A DNA stretch of 64,000 nt from Thunnus maccoyii (lineage: Eukaryota > Chordata > Actinopteri > Scombriformes > Scombridae). The translations under genes were made by a program, and so were the position numbers. The notes under the pieces were generated by a model. That model was not told the origin of the DNA and searched no databases. It saw only the letters and a list, made by a program, of their open reading frames with translations. The DNA lies in contig NC_056554.1 of NCBI RefSeq assembly GCF_910596095.1, forward strand, positions 3,472,001 through 3,536,000. Direction: 5' to 3'. Shown here one piece after another: positions 21,919-35,922 of the stretch; position 1 is the first letter of the stretch, and each line of letters begins with the position of its first letter.

Positions 21919-22368
21919 CAGTATTTTTTACTCTGTTTTCTGAATACTACAGACAAGGTGAGGAAATTTATAACTGTTATGTTACTATTGTCATAACTAT
22001 TCATTTCCACAGCCAGTTTTATTATCAGCCTTATTTAGTTTTATTGGATGATTTTACCCAAAGTACTTGGAGAAAAACAAGAACAAACCTACATTATAGT
22101 GTTAGAACCACATCTATGGACCTGACACATGACAAGCAAATGTTTCACCAGTTATTGACCTGTTAACACCCTGGAGCGGTAAAATAATAATAATAATTTG
22201 GGTCTACGAGAGTCAAAAAAGATAACATTAGTCTTTAGGTCAGAACACTGAGCTGTACTATGCGGTCTTTTACTGTCCTGGTGCTTCATTACTCCCACAG
22301 CAGTTTACTTTCAATTGCAAACAACTACCTGCATGCTGCCATTAGCTGTCTAATTTTTTCTGTGTGCG

Positions 22369-22372
<4 letters not shown>
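21919..22372. other. Flank, nothing recognised
   Basis: Repeated at 57137-57580. Joins abruptly to AFAP1-like intron sequence near 22325 (GCATGCTGCCATTAGCTGTC). Confidence 0.5.

Positions 22373-22432
<60 letters not shown>
22373..22432. repeat. (TG)n microsatellite
   Basis: Thirty TG units in the AFAP1-like intron fragment. Confidence 0.97.
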
Positions 22433-22433
<1 letters not shown>

Positions 22434-22480
22434 TCACCAGCAATGTTGTGACAGACCCAGGAGTCCTCTCCCTTCTCCAG

Positions 22481-23740
22481 CTGTGACACCAGTGACACTG
22501 AGTCCTGCTCCCTGCTGGTCAACAGTGCCTCACTGCTCTGACGGCAGCAGGGCGGCCAGAAGGCCTCACCAGTCCAGGGACACGTCCTCAGGAAGGCCAA
22601 GGTCAGAGCTCACAATGCAGACTGGGATTAGAGTGATGTATAATGGTTTGCAGTATTCTGGGACAGTTTTAGCAGTCCTGTTTCAACATGAGTCCCCTCA
22701 TGCACAAAGTTCATTAAGACATTTTCCCACTTTTGAGTAGAATTAACACATCGTCTTATCACCCAACATCAGTGTTGGATCTCACTAATGCTCTTGTGGC
22801 TGAATGGGATCAAATCCCTGCAGCCAGGTTCCAACATCTTGTGGAAAGGAAAACTATTTTTTTTACATCCTGGATTTTATTTTTGTAGCTCTGACTCATG
22901 GTTCTGTCAGTTATGACATCATACTCACCAAAATATGAGTAATATTGAATATATATAATTTTATGACCACTGTAGGACCTGTAGTACTGGAAACTGTGTT
23001 AAGTCACAATAACTAGTATATGGATCAGCAAATAGGGAAAGAAGAACATCACACTTGTGGCAGCAATGCCACACCAAGCTGTGTGTCAGGGTGGAGAGAG
23101 GAGGAGAGGAGGAGCAGTGTGTCAAACACAACACACTAGAAGTGAAGCTGTTTTATCTGTTTCACTTTCTGATAAAAATAAGTTTGTGTTTGTGGTTTGA
23201 ACATTTAATCCACTACAAACTCCCCTTTAAATCATTGAAATCCTGCAGCACATGTTCATCAAGCCAAGTTTTATTTAGACTTTTTTATTTATTCTGACAG
23301 GTTTGAGGCTAGAGTAGGCAAGTGCCGAAAATGTTTGTAAAAATAATCTTTTTTGCTCATTTTCCAAAACTATTTTCTTCTATTATTTTCTGTATTGTAC
23401 AACATTATGTGCATATTTGGCTGCAACGTCCATGGTAGCTCAGCTCTGTGAAGCACATTATGCTTCCTCCTGGAATGAAATGTATGATATAAATAAAGTT
23501 TTGTTTGCTTTCTTCATAATGTCAAAGACAAATCCATGTAAATGTGGAGCATGCAAACTAAGTGTGTGTCTCTGTTTGTTTGTTTTGCAGGAATGGGAGC
23601 AGAAGAACAGCACATTAACCTCTCAACCCCTCACATCAGTCTCATGTTGTTTCCTTTTTCTTTTTCTTTTTAAGAAATTGTGTTTATATTTATTTAAACT
23701 GTTCATACAGTCTGAGAGCATGTTGAGGACACAAGCATAG
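22481..23740 (+). pseudogene. afap1: AFAP1-like 3' gene fragment, copy 2
   Basis: Exon b at 22481-22601 carries CDTSDTESC but has TGA where other copies have an Arg codon (CTC TGA CGG). Exon c starts at 23591 with EWEQKNST, and the normal stop TAA has become TTA, so the frame runs on to 23740. The coiled-coil exon a is absent. Confidence 0.6.
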
Positions 23741-24034
23741 CATTCACATGAACCAGAACAAGTTGCCTGTTTTAGTAAACTGTAAGTACCACAACATACA
23801 GAAATAGCAACCTTTTGAAACTTTTATACTATGGAGCATGTTTAGTGCACAAACTTTCTTCTTCAAGCAACCACCAGTCTCTTTGTTTCCTTTTCACTCA
23901 AAATCTGATTCAGTTTGGGTTCAAAAAGGTCAAAACCAAGTATTTATTTGTAAATGTTGAAAGGAAAATACTAGCTTCCCTTTGTTTATTTATATTGATA
24001 TATTTAAAGTGTTTTACTTACTATATATACGTGT

Positions 24035-24272
<238 letters not shown>

Positions 24273-24318
24273 TACATGCATAAGATATACTATATGTAAT
24301 TAATATATATCAATCTTA

Positions 24319-24825
24319 ATGTTGGAGAAGTACCACTCCATTCTTCAGAGACATGCTGTACCCTCTGGTTTACATCTTTGTGGAGAAGGATTCATACTGC
24401 AGCAGGATAATGACCCCAAACACACCTCAAAGCTTTGCAAGAACTACTTGAAGACCAAAGAAGACCAAGGAGTCCTGACTGTCATAGACTTTCCTCCACA
24501 GTCACCTGACCTCAACCCCATTGAACGTTTATGGGGACACTTGAAGACTGAGAAAGCCAAACTTTCTGTGACATCACAAGAAGCTCTTTGGAACATTGTC
24601 AAATCCTGCTGGGATAACGAGGCTCATCAGGTTTTCAACAGACGTGTGGAGTCCATGCCAGCTGGAGTGCATGATGTCATTAAAGTAAAAGGAGGAAATA
24701 CTAAGATATTCTGTAATTCATGTACATTTTTCAAATCATTTGTAATGAAAGAAATAGTTTTACATTCAGAACAAATGCAAAATAGAAGTATCTTGACTAG
24801 AGGTCTCAGACTTTGGATCCCACTG
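24319..24825 (+). mobile_element. Tc1-like transposon remnant, copy 2 (longest frame)
   Basis: Same 5'-truncated transposase as copy 1, but without the TAG, so the frame is open from MLEKYHSIL past the normal C-terminus and through the terminal repeat. The second Asp (QQDND) and final Glu (NPIERLWG) are present. The first Asp and DNA-binding domains are missing, so it cannot be active. Confidence 0.9.
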
Positions 24826-26115
24826 TACATGTACATCCTTTTTTTTCATTTTCTGGAGTCTCATCCTGTGTGGAATCTTAGGAAACACTTGTGTTTGTTG
24901 GTAAACCAGAGATGATCATCACACTTTCTGTACTTTGCATAAGAAATACAATATATTTGTATGCATCTATTCAACCCTTTAGACATAAAATGTACTTGTG
25001 TCTGTTATTGCCAGTGAGTAGTAGATGGCAAAAACATGAACCAGATCATCATTTTACACAATAATACATCACCATCATTTAGAATGTCTTAACATTTACA
25101 CTAACTGCACTAATTATGTCTCGAGGCAACGCATAAAAAATCACATTTTAGAAAAAATAAAACATGTCTTTAAACCATCAGTTCAGATTTTTAGAGGTTA
25201 AAGCACATGCTTGTATTTTTTTTAAGGTTGTCTTGATTTCAAGGTGTTATATAGTCAAATATATCTGACCCTTTTCTAGCACTGTGCCACATGTGGCTCC
25301 ACTTCCTGAAAATGTGTCCCACCCCAAAAATGCAACATTATACCCACTTCAACTCCTCATCTGATTTGATAGAAACTTCTGATCAAGGTTAACAATGTGT
25401 GAAAATTACAATATGTATAAGTGAGAGGCTCAGAAGACTTCCTGCTGCCTGAAGGCAACAATATGTAGTAGAGTAGTGGTAGACAAACAGCAGCCATGAG
25501 CCAAATCTGGTTGAACTGTCTCCTATTAAACCTGTGAACTGATATTACTCAATTTATTTATATATGTATGTGTGTATTTTCATCTGATGTATATACACAT
25601 TGGAATCGGTGGAATTTTAATTAGAGGTGTTAACCACATTTAAACATTTCAAACATCCAGCCCAGCCTCTCTGTGAACAGGTATCATTGGAACTACTTTC
25701 TACTGAAGAAATAGTCCCAATGAAAACTGATCACAGTGAATTCTGTTTGGAGTAATGAAGACTCCATAGAGAGATGTTGCTGCTGAATTATCTGAATGAC
25801 ACTTTTTCAACACTGTGAGCACCAAAAAACAAAGAAACAGAAAATTCCATTCACCTCTAATGTATAGAAGAGAAATACAACCGAAACTCTGCACACTAGA
25901 TACGACTGGAGGTAAGTGAGAAATAAAATATATATATTTTGTAGTTGAGATGAATTGATCCCTTCAAATCACTTTGCACATGACCAAAGTGTGATTCTGA
26001 AAAAAACAGCCTCAAAAATGCTCTGTGGGAACATGAAAATGTGTTGGAGACAAACATTTACATGTGTGTCAATACTTTTTGCATACAGAATGCAGCAGAC
26101 CAGTGACTTTTGCCC
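24826..26115. other. Upstream region of lectin gene D
   Basis: Repeat of 8674-9955 with few changes; no gene seen. Confidence 0.45.
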
Positions 26116-26234
26116 CTAACAAAGAAGAGAAGCTGGTGTTGTATTTGACTAGATTTGCCTAAGAACAGCTAATATAGAGGTAGAGTTTCCTTGTAAGAGT
26201 GAACATCGACACACAGAGACCTCAGAGCAGCATC
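26116..26234 (+). promoter_or_regulatory. Proximal promoter / 5' UTR block of gene D
   Basis: The conserved lectin block, with TATA-like AATATAGAGG about 60 nt before the ATG and ATTTGCCT in place of the octamer. Confidence 0.5.
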
Positions 26235-29200
26235 ATGATGGAAAGGATCTTGCTGGGTGTCCTGTATCTCTCAGGTCAGTGAAATATTTAAAGATATTAT
26301 TATTAAACATTATAATGTTTAATGTTTAATGTTTAACTCAATATTTTATTGAGTTGTGTAATTACATCATCCAAAATGTTTCTAATGTTCAAACCCAGAA
26401 ATTCACACTTTTAATCAAGGTAAGGGTCCTTTTCATTTGGTTGGCAGTTAATAGCATCATATGACCTTTGTGCATACGTCAGTGTTGTGGTTGTCTGCCA
26501 AATGCTGTCATAAACTGACATGTATCCAGATTTAAGCCACATTTTTACTAAACACTTCTTTATATCTTGGTTGTTTTTAACTATATCTTTTAACCGGTTG
26601 AAGGATTTTAGTCATCAGACGTCTGGATCTTAAGTTATCAGAGAAACAAGCTGAGAAAATGTTAACAGCCTCTCTGAATGTCTCGTATCCAGAGGGGCTG
26701 AAACACTGATTATGAACATGAAACTGCTTCATTCAGTGTTTTACTGGTTTTAATCACTGTGTAGGATATTCCTCAGCAGAACACTGTCTACCTTAATAAG
26801 TGGCCAATGCCATCGCTTTATTACTTTCCTTATTGTTTGAATGTGTACATTTGTGTCCATAACTATGTTGGAAATGTTTAACTCAATTCTCCAAGTTGTA
26901 TGTGTGTTAAAATCAGGTAATTAATATCTCAGTAACCACTAGAGATAAACATGTGCTATTTGGTAGCATTGTAATCTCCTGAGCATAAGAACATTCGATT
27001 TTTAGTCACGGTAGTTGTTTGGTAACAAGGTACAGTTGTTTGAGAGATTGTTTTAAAACTAAGACAAATTATCTGACCTCCAGTGGATGCCATGATTGGT
27101 CAGACGCTTCTCTGAAGTCCCTTATCTAACTGTACCTATAAAAGACCATCACTGGAATGCAATAGTTGGATTCTCTTTGTTACTGGTACGAGGTCCCATT
27201 CTTTCTCTGAGTTGAAACCAACTTCAGCTGACAAGTCTTCATCTCCACTCCCCACGGTGGCAACACCTTCTCATCTCTCCTGACGTCACCACACCACTCA
27301 GCAGCTACCAGCCCACAGACATGCAAGTAGCACACTTCTGCTCTGCTAACCGGGTGAATTCAAAAAGCTTCATCTGCTTAGAACTGAATTCTAAATTTGC
27401 CACCCCAGTTTACCAGCTGCTTCCAGTGACGGTCACTAGTCAACCCCTTTTCTGACAAACTCTGGTTCTGCATTCATTCATTCTTTCATTGTAGTGTCAT
27501 TGTTTGTTTAGTGAGTGTTGTTTTGTGTCATTGTTAGGTTAGTCTTTAGGTAATAAATGTTTTGCATATAAAGTCATTGCCTTTGTTTTCTTTAACTTAC
27601 TTTCAGTCACTTTACGTATCCGATTCCTCTCCTGAGTGCAAGTTAATTCCTTCCCAAAGCTGATTTATGTGTTAAAGATTCTCTTGACTAATCACCAAGA
27701 GAAACTATTTATTAGTCTTATTATGCTGATTCTGAGGTTATAACGCTGGACAAATAATTGAAGTGGTTCTGTGTAATAATTCTGCTTAACAGTAAATTTC
27801 CCCAAACTGAGCTAAAATTTCCCTACAATTGGGTCTGTTTGTTTTGGAGAGGAGGAGACCTCTGTGGATAATTTGGTTCCTGGTAAAAACCTCCTGAACA
27901 ATGAACACTGAAGGAATCCTAACCGGGAGAAGCTGACTGCAATGACTGCAATGGTGGTTGTTTCACAATGAGGACAACAACTCCCATGATCCCACACTAC
28001 TTCATGATGTCATCAAACTCTGTCTTTTGTAATTGTTTTGATTAAGAGACCACTAGCAGCAGAAGTTAAATACTGTGCGTTTAATAATGTCTAACAGTGT
28101 TTATTATTTCATTATACTGTAATACTTAAAAATGTTAGAGTCACCTCACATGTTAAAAAGTGGTGTTTTCCTCACAGGCTGGTCCATCTTCTCCACATGT
28201 CGTCTCCATCAGTACCACTTTGTTGCTCAACGCATGAAGTGGACTGAAGCTCAGACCTACTGCAGAGAGACATACACAGACCTGGTCACCATTGAAAACA
28301 CTGAAGACATGAACCAACTCATCAACACAGCTTCATCTGCTGGTTACAACAGTCAGGTCTGGATTGGCCTGTACAGAGTCATTGATTGGAAGTGGTCAGA
28401 TGGGTACAGAGGGAGTGGAGCTGAATATAGGGACTGGAGATCAGGTTATCCATACTTATCGATTAATGTTCACTGTGTACTCACTGGACGTGGTCACGTA
28501 TGGTGGGATTATTATTGTGAAAGAGATTATAAATTCGTCTGTTATAATGGTAAGTACCCAGCTAAGCATTATTTCTTCTCTAATAATGATTACATTCAGC
28601 ACTTCAAATCAAAGATTCATTTTTGCCCAATAATTTAACTGTAGGAACACAGCTGGATCCTGAATTTTTTTTTGTGAATCAACCAATGAACTGGTCCAAT
28701 GCTCAGAGGTACTGCAGGGAGAACTTCATAGACCTGGCCACTGTGAGGAACAACACTGAGAGCCGGGAGGTCAAGAATTTGGTGCCTTGGGCAGACTATG
28801 CATGGATCGGCCTGTACAGAGATGCTGACTCCTTCCTTTATAACTGGTCTGATGGCAGTCCCTACTCACTCACCACATGGGGTGATAAACATTCAGTTTC
28901 AGGATCACTCAGATCAATGATGTGTGGTGTGCAGGAATCAAACCAATGGACATTCAAGTCCTGTGAAGAGAGGTTTCCATTTGTCTGCTACAGCATCCCT
29001 GGTGAGTGGTTTACTGTCCTTCAGTGGAAGCCAGAGAATGCTGCATAACTTTAGCATAAATCATGTTTGAATGTACACAAAAAAGTGTAAATATCACAGA
29101 ACTAATAGGACAGCAAATGAATGATTCATTTCTCCTCTCATTCTGTGTCTCAGTACCAGTAAAGAGGTGGGTAGTTAAGCTGAGGATGAAGGTGCAGGAC

Positions 29201-29587
29201 TCCTCTGTGGATCTCAATGACCCTGCTGTGAAAGCAAACATCCTGAAAAAGGCAAGTCTCCAAAATCCAGACTGGGTTAGGGGCTGGTGTGTCTCAAACA
29301 GGTCTAGAATACTTGTTTACATGCTTATTTTGCTTGATGTGTTTTGCCACTATGAAGTTTGATAATATCTAAAAACCAGTGGGGGGTTTTAGACACAACA
29401 ACAACACAATAGGGGGGATGAATGTTTCAAAATGGCTTCCATTTGTGTTTCCCAGTTCCAGGACAGACTGAAGGAGCAAGGAGTGAGTGGAGTCACCCTG
29501 AAGTGGAGAGAACAGCATGATGGGAAAGTCTTCCACAAGGAGGGAAAAGAAGAGAAGAAGAAAAAAAGAAAGAAGACTGAGCTCTGA
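26235..29587 (+). CDS. Lectin gene D: complete tandem-CTLD protein with KTEL tail
   Basis: Complete five-exon gene: 26235-26274, 28178-28549, 28645-29001, 29154-29251, 29456-29587. The coding length is 999 nt, predicting 332 residues. Residues 1 to about 18 form a short hydrophobic signal (MMERILLGVLYLS). CTLD1 spans about 20-137, CTLD2 about 138-256, linker 257-289 and tail 290-332 ending KKTEL. WIGLY, NWSDG (N-glycosylation sequon) and FVCY motifs are visible. The CTLD1 loop (RSGYPYLSINVHCVLTG) differs from every other copy. The intron after exon 4 starts with GC. In the tail, PDG is changed to HDG. Intron 1 is 1.9 kb because it holds an extra segment with an LTR-like piece. No carbohydrate ligand can be assigned. 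Confidence 0.88.
26866..27827 (+). mobile_element. LTR-like sequence in intron 1 of gene D
   Basis: A 962-bp stretch starting TGTTGGAAAT and ending TTTCCCTACA, with a CCAAT-type box (GATTGGTC, about 27094), TATAAAAG at 27137-27144 and AATAAA at 27552-27557. These occur in the order expected for a solo retroviral-type LTR. No internal genes and no convincing target duplication were found. The paralogous intron of gene F lacks the whole 26.6-28.1 kb segment, so it is an insertion. Confidence 0.4.
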
Positions 29588-29764
29588 AATGAAAACCCAG
29601 CTTTACTTATCTGTAATCCATGTTGAATGTTGATTCTCTATCTGCTAACAATACACTATCATCAGCTTAACCGTAACCTTGACTACATCCTGTATAGAAG
29701 AGTTTTATCCTTCCTCATCAATATTACTGTGTGAAGTGTTTCAATCAAAGTCACTTTTCTTCCA

Positions 29765-29770
29765 AATAAA
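29765..29770 (+). terminator. Poly(A) signal of lectin gene D
   Basis: AATAAA in the same context as in gene A. Confidence 0.75.
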
Positions 29771-29824
29771 ACATATGAGATGAGTCTTTGGCTTCAAGTT
29801 TACAGTGTGTGAACCAACCTGATA

Positions 29825-31165
29825 AAAGCAACAGACACACAGTTATGGCAGTGATTTATTGCAGAATAATAAAGTAATCTAGGTGATAATGGGAGCACTG
29901 GTAGTCTGCAAAGGCCTTCCATTCAAACTTTTGAAATCTGTAGACTTCTGTTGCTGCACTCAAACAAAAACACTTTAGCAAAAGCCAAGAGTACTAAGAA
30001 AAGACACAACTGACGAATGTATGAAAAAGTGTGAGTATCTTATATAGATAATATGATATAGGCTGATAATATAGGCTGACACAGCAAAATCTATCCACTT
30101 CACATTCCCTCCATGACAGCCAGTGGAGGAAGAAGTTTTTACATCCTTTACTTCAAAGCAGCAATACTACAATATAACATAAGTATGATGAGTAAAACGT
30201 AGTAGAAGTATAACAAGTGAAAATAGTGGTTGTGCAGTGACGTTAATATGACATTATTAGATTATTAATACTGATGCATCAGTGTGTGAACAACATTTTA
30301 TTGTTGTAGCTGGTTAAGGTGGAGCTAGTTTGAACTACTTTATATACAGCAAACTTAACTGTAGGTAGTTAAGTCCAGTGGTTCCCAACCTAGGGGTTGG
30401 GCCCCTCCAAAGGGTCCCAAGATAAATCTGAGGGGTCATGAGATGATTGATGGGAGAGGAAAGAGGTTAAAAGACAAATGAAACACTGGTTTAATCTTTA
30501 ATGTGTTGTATTTTATATCATGAGTGTTTTTATGTTAAATAAAATATTCTGTACAGTAACTAGTGACTATAGGTGTTAAATAAATGTATAATATTTCCTC
30601 AAATATTGTGGAGTACAAGTGGCTAAAAATGGAAACATTCAAGTAAAGTACAAGTACCTCAAAATTGTACTGAAGTACAGTATTTGAGTAAATGTAGTTA
30701 GTTTGTTGTCAGATGAAGACAGGAACATGTCATGTGACTGAGCACCTCTGTTATTTTACACACCATTGGACAAACTATGTGCTCCTACAAACATGGTTGT
30801 GAACGTCACACCAAACCTCTGTAAATATGTCAGGTCTAAATAATTACACACAACTAAAGAATATACAGATACATAGTGGGATTATAGTGAATTATCAATG
30901 ACTGCATGAGCACATACTGTGTTTCATATTGCATACATGCTGAGCTCTCCACGTATCTGTGTGTGAGAATTAAAATGCAACACTGCACTCTTGTGTTTGC
31001 ATGTGTGTATTGTTGGCTTCAAAGTGAGAGTCTAGTAAATGTGGGAACAAAGTGAGAGACAGACATGTAAAACAAGAGGGGAGGATGTGATTTGTTGTTG
31101 TAGTTTTACTGAACTACAGCTGATTGCATGTTACCCTTTAGCAATAATCTTACTGCCATAAGATC
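29825..31165. repeat. Lectin 3' flank with composite fish repeat, copy 2
   Basis: Second copy of 1690-3053, including the nested interspersed repeat at about 30120-30710. No gene seen. Confidence 0.55.
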
Positions 31166-31173
31166 ATTTAAAT

Positions 31174-32239
31174 CAGGGGTCTCAAACTCAAATTACCTGG
31201 GGGCCGCTGGAGGCAGAGTCTGGTTGAGGCTGGGCCGCATCAGGTATTCCACAAAAAAAGCTTAGCAGGCGCAGGCTAGGATAGCTGGCGCAAAAAAAGG
31301 CGACTACTACCGGGTTGTTCATTATCCGCCGCGTTGTAAACGTCGTCATAGAAACAAGTGAAACAAATGGCATCATAAAGAAATATCTTTATAATGTTTA
31401 TTGTGCAAGGCATTAACTATAGAGTAAAATGTTTTGAGGAATAAATCTCTTTCCGCAAATGATTCAGTACATTCCATTCACCCAAAAGATTTTTTCGAAT
31501 AATTTGTCCATGAATGTCAGATCATTGCAGAGCAAACGTGGAGAACATGAAGCCGGGACAGTGGGACACCATTATCCCATGGTTTGCACCTCCATGGCTG
31601 CATCCCATGGTTTGCAGCCATGGAGGCGTTATTTATTGGCTTTTATTTTCTATAATAACTCCATGGATGCAGCGGGCGCTGCGAAGCTAGCGGTGTTGTC
31701 AAATCAAATATGACGTGTGGCACAGCAGCATCAGCTGTACGGTGTTTTGTTACACTCTGTGTTTATGATCTCTGTCGGATGAACATAAGTGTGTTCATGA
31801 AAACGTAAATATTAACTTTTAATTCACTTCACAACGTGGCATTATGTGACAGAAATATGCATATACATTATTATCTGCCAGACTTATAAAGACGCAGATA
31901 CACCTGGTTCTTTTTTTTAATGTCACACACTGTGGAATCACATGCACGAGCCTCATTTGCTGTCACAGTGAGCCAAAAAATGACCTCAGTGAGAATTACG
32001 CACAGGCTCTCCAACAGCTGATCATTACGCACGGCTGCTGTGGATATTTGAAACGACTTTACCCCTAATTTTACCCTAAAGTTCGTTCAGCTCCAGCTTG
32101 TGCAATAAAGGGACCTTCCACACACAACACAGTAAAGTGCCATTCATATAAAACTCACGGGCCGCACTAACATTAAACTTTCATATCAAGGTGGGGGCCA
32201 CAAAATATCAGCCCGCGCGCCACGAGATTGAGATCCATG
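31174..32239. mobile_element. Non-autonomous hAT element, copy 2
   Basis: 1066 bp with the same ATTTAAAT target duplication (31166-31173 and 32240-32247) and termini as copy 1. Because the insertion site is identical, it arose by segmental duplication and not by a second transposition. It lacks about 60 nt present at 3880-3940 and 12 nt near 3225. Confidence 0.88.
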
Positions 32240-32247
32240 ATTTAAAT

Positions 32248-32843
32248 GGTTTGCTTGAGAAAACATCTGAAATATCTTCATTTTAGAGGAGTCATTGAAC
32301 CTCTCCTGTATTTCTCTCTTTGTTGGTAATGATTTACTGAGTCCTATTGCATTTCTACATGAGATGCTTGAGAGAATTTGAGGAAGACAGATAACAGAGA
32401 GAGAAATAAAACATATATTGAGTTCAGTAAAGTGACTTATTTGGATGTAGTTTGGTTAAACTAAGAACCTGGAGTTTTGTATTGATTTGCAGCCTTGTAA
32501 CATTTAGATGGGAGCTGTGTTTAGTGGCCTTTTGTTTGACACAAATGATAATGATGTAATAATGAACAACGCGCCTTAAACAGACTTAAGAACAGACTTT
32601 AATATATAATATGTATGAGTATGTTTTAATTAGTGTCTAATCCACTGAAAATAATAATTGTTGTGTTTTTGTTACCTTAGAATGAACCCTTTATATCTAC
32701 ATAGGGAGCAGGTCCCCTCCCTGATTTCTGCTGGACAGGTAAGAGTAACATTAAAGATTACAACAGAATGTAATATATATTTCCCCCCGCTGCTAATGGT
32801 TCAAAACCTAGATGATGTACAATGTTTATTAGCAGAACGTTTC
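32248..32843. other. Intergenic flank, copy of 4207-4802
   Basis: No gene seen. Confidence 0.5.
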
Positions 32844-33265
32844 CTTTAATACATTTTAACTTAATGTTTCTCTCTCAGAACTGGTTCTTATGACGTGCTG
32901 TCTGAACATGTCAGAAATCAAATAGTTGTTCAGAACAACTTCACTCAAAGGCAGAGTGAAAAGCCGACCATCACAGAGAGGGGGGGGGGGCATGGTATTG
33001 TTTCATTAAGGAGATAAAAGCACATATTTTAATGGTAGTGTTGCAATTCCTCAGTATTATGGGTTTCTCATTTGTCATTCTGACAGCTCATACCAATGAG
33101 CATGCTAGTGGTGCGCTGCCAAAACGTTCTGGATGGAACTCGGGCTCTAGAGTTATTGCTCCTCACATTGGACATAGGAAGTGGATTTTGTACAACTGGA
33201 TGCACAGAACTGTAATGTCTGTACTGTGACGGTTCAGGATGAATACACATACCGTTACACCCCTA
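32844..33265. mobile_element. 5'-truncated hAT-like element, copy 2
   Basis: Same truncation point and right terminus as 4803-5224. Confidence 0.7.
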
Positions 33266-34178
33266 GTCCTGGTGTAATTAATGACAGCTTAAGGCTGTGG
33301 CTGTGAGTTCAGTGGGTTTCTGGGCAGTTCATGTCTTACCAGTGTCCTAATAATCAAGGCTATGCTCTCTTTTCCTTTTTTCCCACATGTTGGTTTGGGG
33401 CCTTGCTTTCCTGGAAAATCTTGCTGTCAGATTTCATGGAGAATGCAGCATCACATAAAGGGTCTAAGGGGTCTTTTGGCCTCGAGTCCAGAGGTCAGAT
33501 TATTAGAGTAGGGGTTCAATAGCATTTTATTTCTGAATCTAGTATGAAATTTATTTTGATTTCACTTTTAAGAATTGCAAGTAACAACCAAATTTTTTTC
33601 AAGTTCAGTTTTTGTCAGAAGTTTGAAGTTTGCTAACAGCATTGTGGATCAAGTCTTGAATAGAGAGAAAGTTGTTACAGATTTCAGATCCCTTGATTTT
33701 TTTCTTCTATGTATTGACTAGTCACTTAGTTTCCTTGGTAAAATATCTACAGTATGAGACTGTTAAATTTGTTCAATTTTTTTTGTGTTGGAGTAAACAG
33801 ACATTAGCACTTTGAATCTATAACTCTGTCAGTCATGTCGTTTAGTATGAAAAGAGTCTTAATTTACCCAAATTCACCTCAGAGCAAATTCATCTTAGTT
33901 ATGTGAAGGTCAGTTGAATGGGATAACCTAATATAACAGGTTCAATGTCAAAGTTTGTAAAATACATGGCTGTCAAGCTAGAAAGAGTTTCTTCTGACTT
34001 CCTGTGCATTAAAATGTGTATCCAATCCAGAGCAGAGTACCTGATCCTCGTCTTTATGATTTCAACACTGGCAGCACAAACACAAACAGGCAGATGACTC
34101 AGCAGTTTCATCATTTTTGGACACCAGCCTCTTGCATTCAGTTTCTTCACACCCAGTCGTTGATTTTGACATGCGGAG
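33266..34178. other. Intergenic flank, copy of 5225-6137
   Basis: No gene seen. Confidence 0.5.
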
Positions 34179-35510
34179 CAGCGTAAGTACGGGAAAAACC
34201 GCATGGCGGCCGACACCAAGCAGCTGCAGGCCAAAGAGGAAGAACTGATGAAGAAGCTGATGAAGAAGGAAGAGCTGATGAAGAAGAAGCAGGAGATCAG
34301 GAACCATCTGACCCATCTGAAGAAGGAGAGGAGAGACCTGCGCACTGCTGTGGAGGCTGCTGCTGGTAAAACACATAGACTTCTGTTGAAAAAGTGCTTG
34401 TTGTTAAATGACAAAACCAAAGTCCTGCATGCCACCATTAGCTGTCCAATTTTTCTGTGTGTGTGTGTGTGTTTGTAGTCACCGGCAATGTTGTGACAGA
34501 CCCAGGAGTCTTCTCCATTCTCCAGCTGTGACACCAGTGACACTGAGTCCTGCTCCCTGCTGGTCAACAGTGCCTCACTGCTCCGCCGGCAGCAGGGCGG
34601 CCAGAAGGCCTCACCAGTCCAAGGACACGTCCTCAGGAAGACCAAGGTCAGAGCTCACAATGTAGACTGGAACCAGACTGATGTATAATGGTTTGCAATA
34701 TACTGGGACAGTTTTGGCAGTCCTGTTTCAACATGAGTCCCCTCATGCACAAAGTTCATGAGGACATTTTCCCACTTTGAGTGGAATTAACACATCGTCT
34801 TATCACCCAACATCAGTGTTGGATCTCACTAATGCTCTTGTGGCTGAATGGGAGCAAATCCCTGAAAATAATAATTACTAATTTTTACTATATTTTTTAT
34901 GACCAGTGTAGTACCTGTAGTACTGGAAACTGTGTTAAGTCACAATAACTAGTATATGAATCAGCAAATAGGGAAAGAAGAACATCACACTTGTGGCAGC
35001 AATGCCACGCCAAGCTGTGTGTCAGGGTGGAGAGAGGAGGAGAGGAGGAGCAGTGTGTCAAACACAACACACTAGAAGTGAAGCTATTCTATCTTTTTCA
35101 CTTTGTGGTTTGAACATTTAATCCACTACAAACTCCCCTTTAAATCATTGAAATCCTGCAGCACATGTTCATCAATCCAAGTTTTATTTAGATTTTTTTT
35201 ATTTATTCTGACAGGTTTGAGGCTAGAGTAGGCAAGTGCTGAAAATGTTTGTAAAAATAATCTTTTTTGCTCATTTTCCAAAACTATTTTCTACTATTAT
35301 TTTCTGTATTGTACAACATTATGTGCATATTTGGCTGCAACGTCCATGGTAGCTCAGCTCTGTGAAGAACATTGCGCTTCTTCCTGGAATGAAATGTATG
35401 ATATAAATAAAGTTTTGTTTGCTTTCTTCATAATATCAAAGTCAAATCCATGTAAATGTGGTCTCTGTTTGTTTGTTTTGCAGGAATGGGAGCAGAAGAA
35501 CAGCACATAA
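34179..35510 (+). pseudogene. afap1: AFAP1-like 3' gene fragment, copy 3 (best preserved)
   Basis: Exon a (about 34179-34365) is open and encodes a Lys/Glu-rich coiled coil, with an extra LMKKLMKKEE-type repeat compared with copy 1. Exon b is 34526-34646 (CDTSDTESC ... RGHVLRKTK). Exon c is 35484-35510, encoding EWEQKNST then TAA, the stop position I expect for AFAP1. Splice sites look usable and no frame damage is visible. The remaining AFAP1 exons are absent from the window, including the region that should lie between exons a and b, so it is a fragment. Confidence 0.65.
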
Positions 35511-35922
35511 ACCTCTCAACCCCTCACATCAGTCTCATGTTATTTCCTCTTTTTTTTCTTTTTAAGAAATTGTGTTTATATTTATTTAAACTGTTCATAC
35601 AGTCTGAGAGCATGTTGAGGACACAAGCATAGCATTCACATGAACCAGAACAAGTTGCCTGTTTTAGTAAACTGTAAGTACCACAACATACAGAAATAGC
35701 AAGCTTTTGAAACTTTTATACTATGGAGCATGTTTAGTGCACAAACTTTCTTCTTCAAGCAACCACCAGTCTCTTTGTTTCCTTTTCACTCAAAATCTGA
35801 TTCAGTTTGGGTTCAAAAAGGTCAAAACCAAGTATTTATTTATAAATGTTGAAAGGAAATACTAGCTTCCCTTTGTTTATTTATGTTGATATATTTAAAA
35901 TGTTTTACTTACTATATATACG

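Noticed and set aside
24319..24915. Active Tc1 transposase
   Set aside because: Although open for 198 codons, it lacks the DNA-binding domains, the first catalytic Asp and a left terminal repeat.
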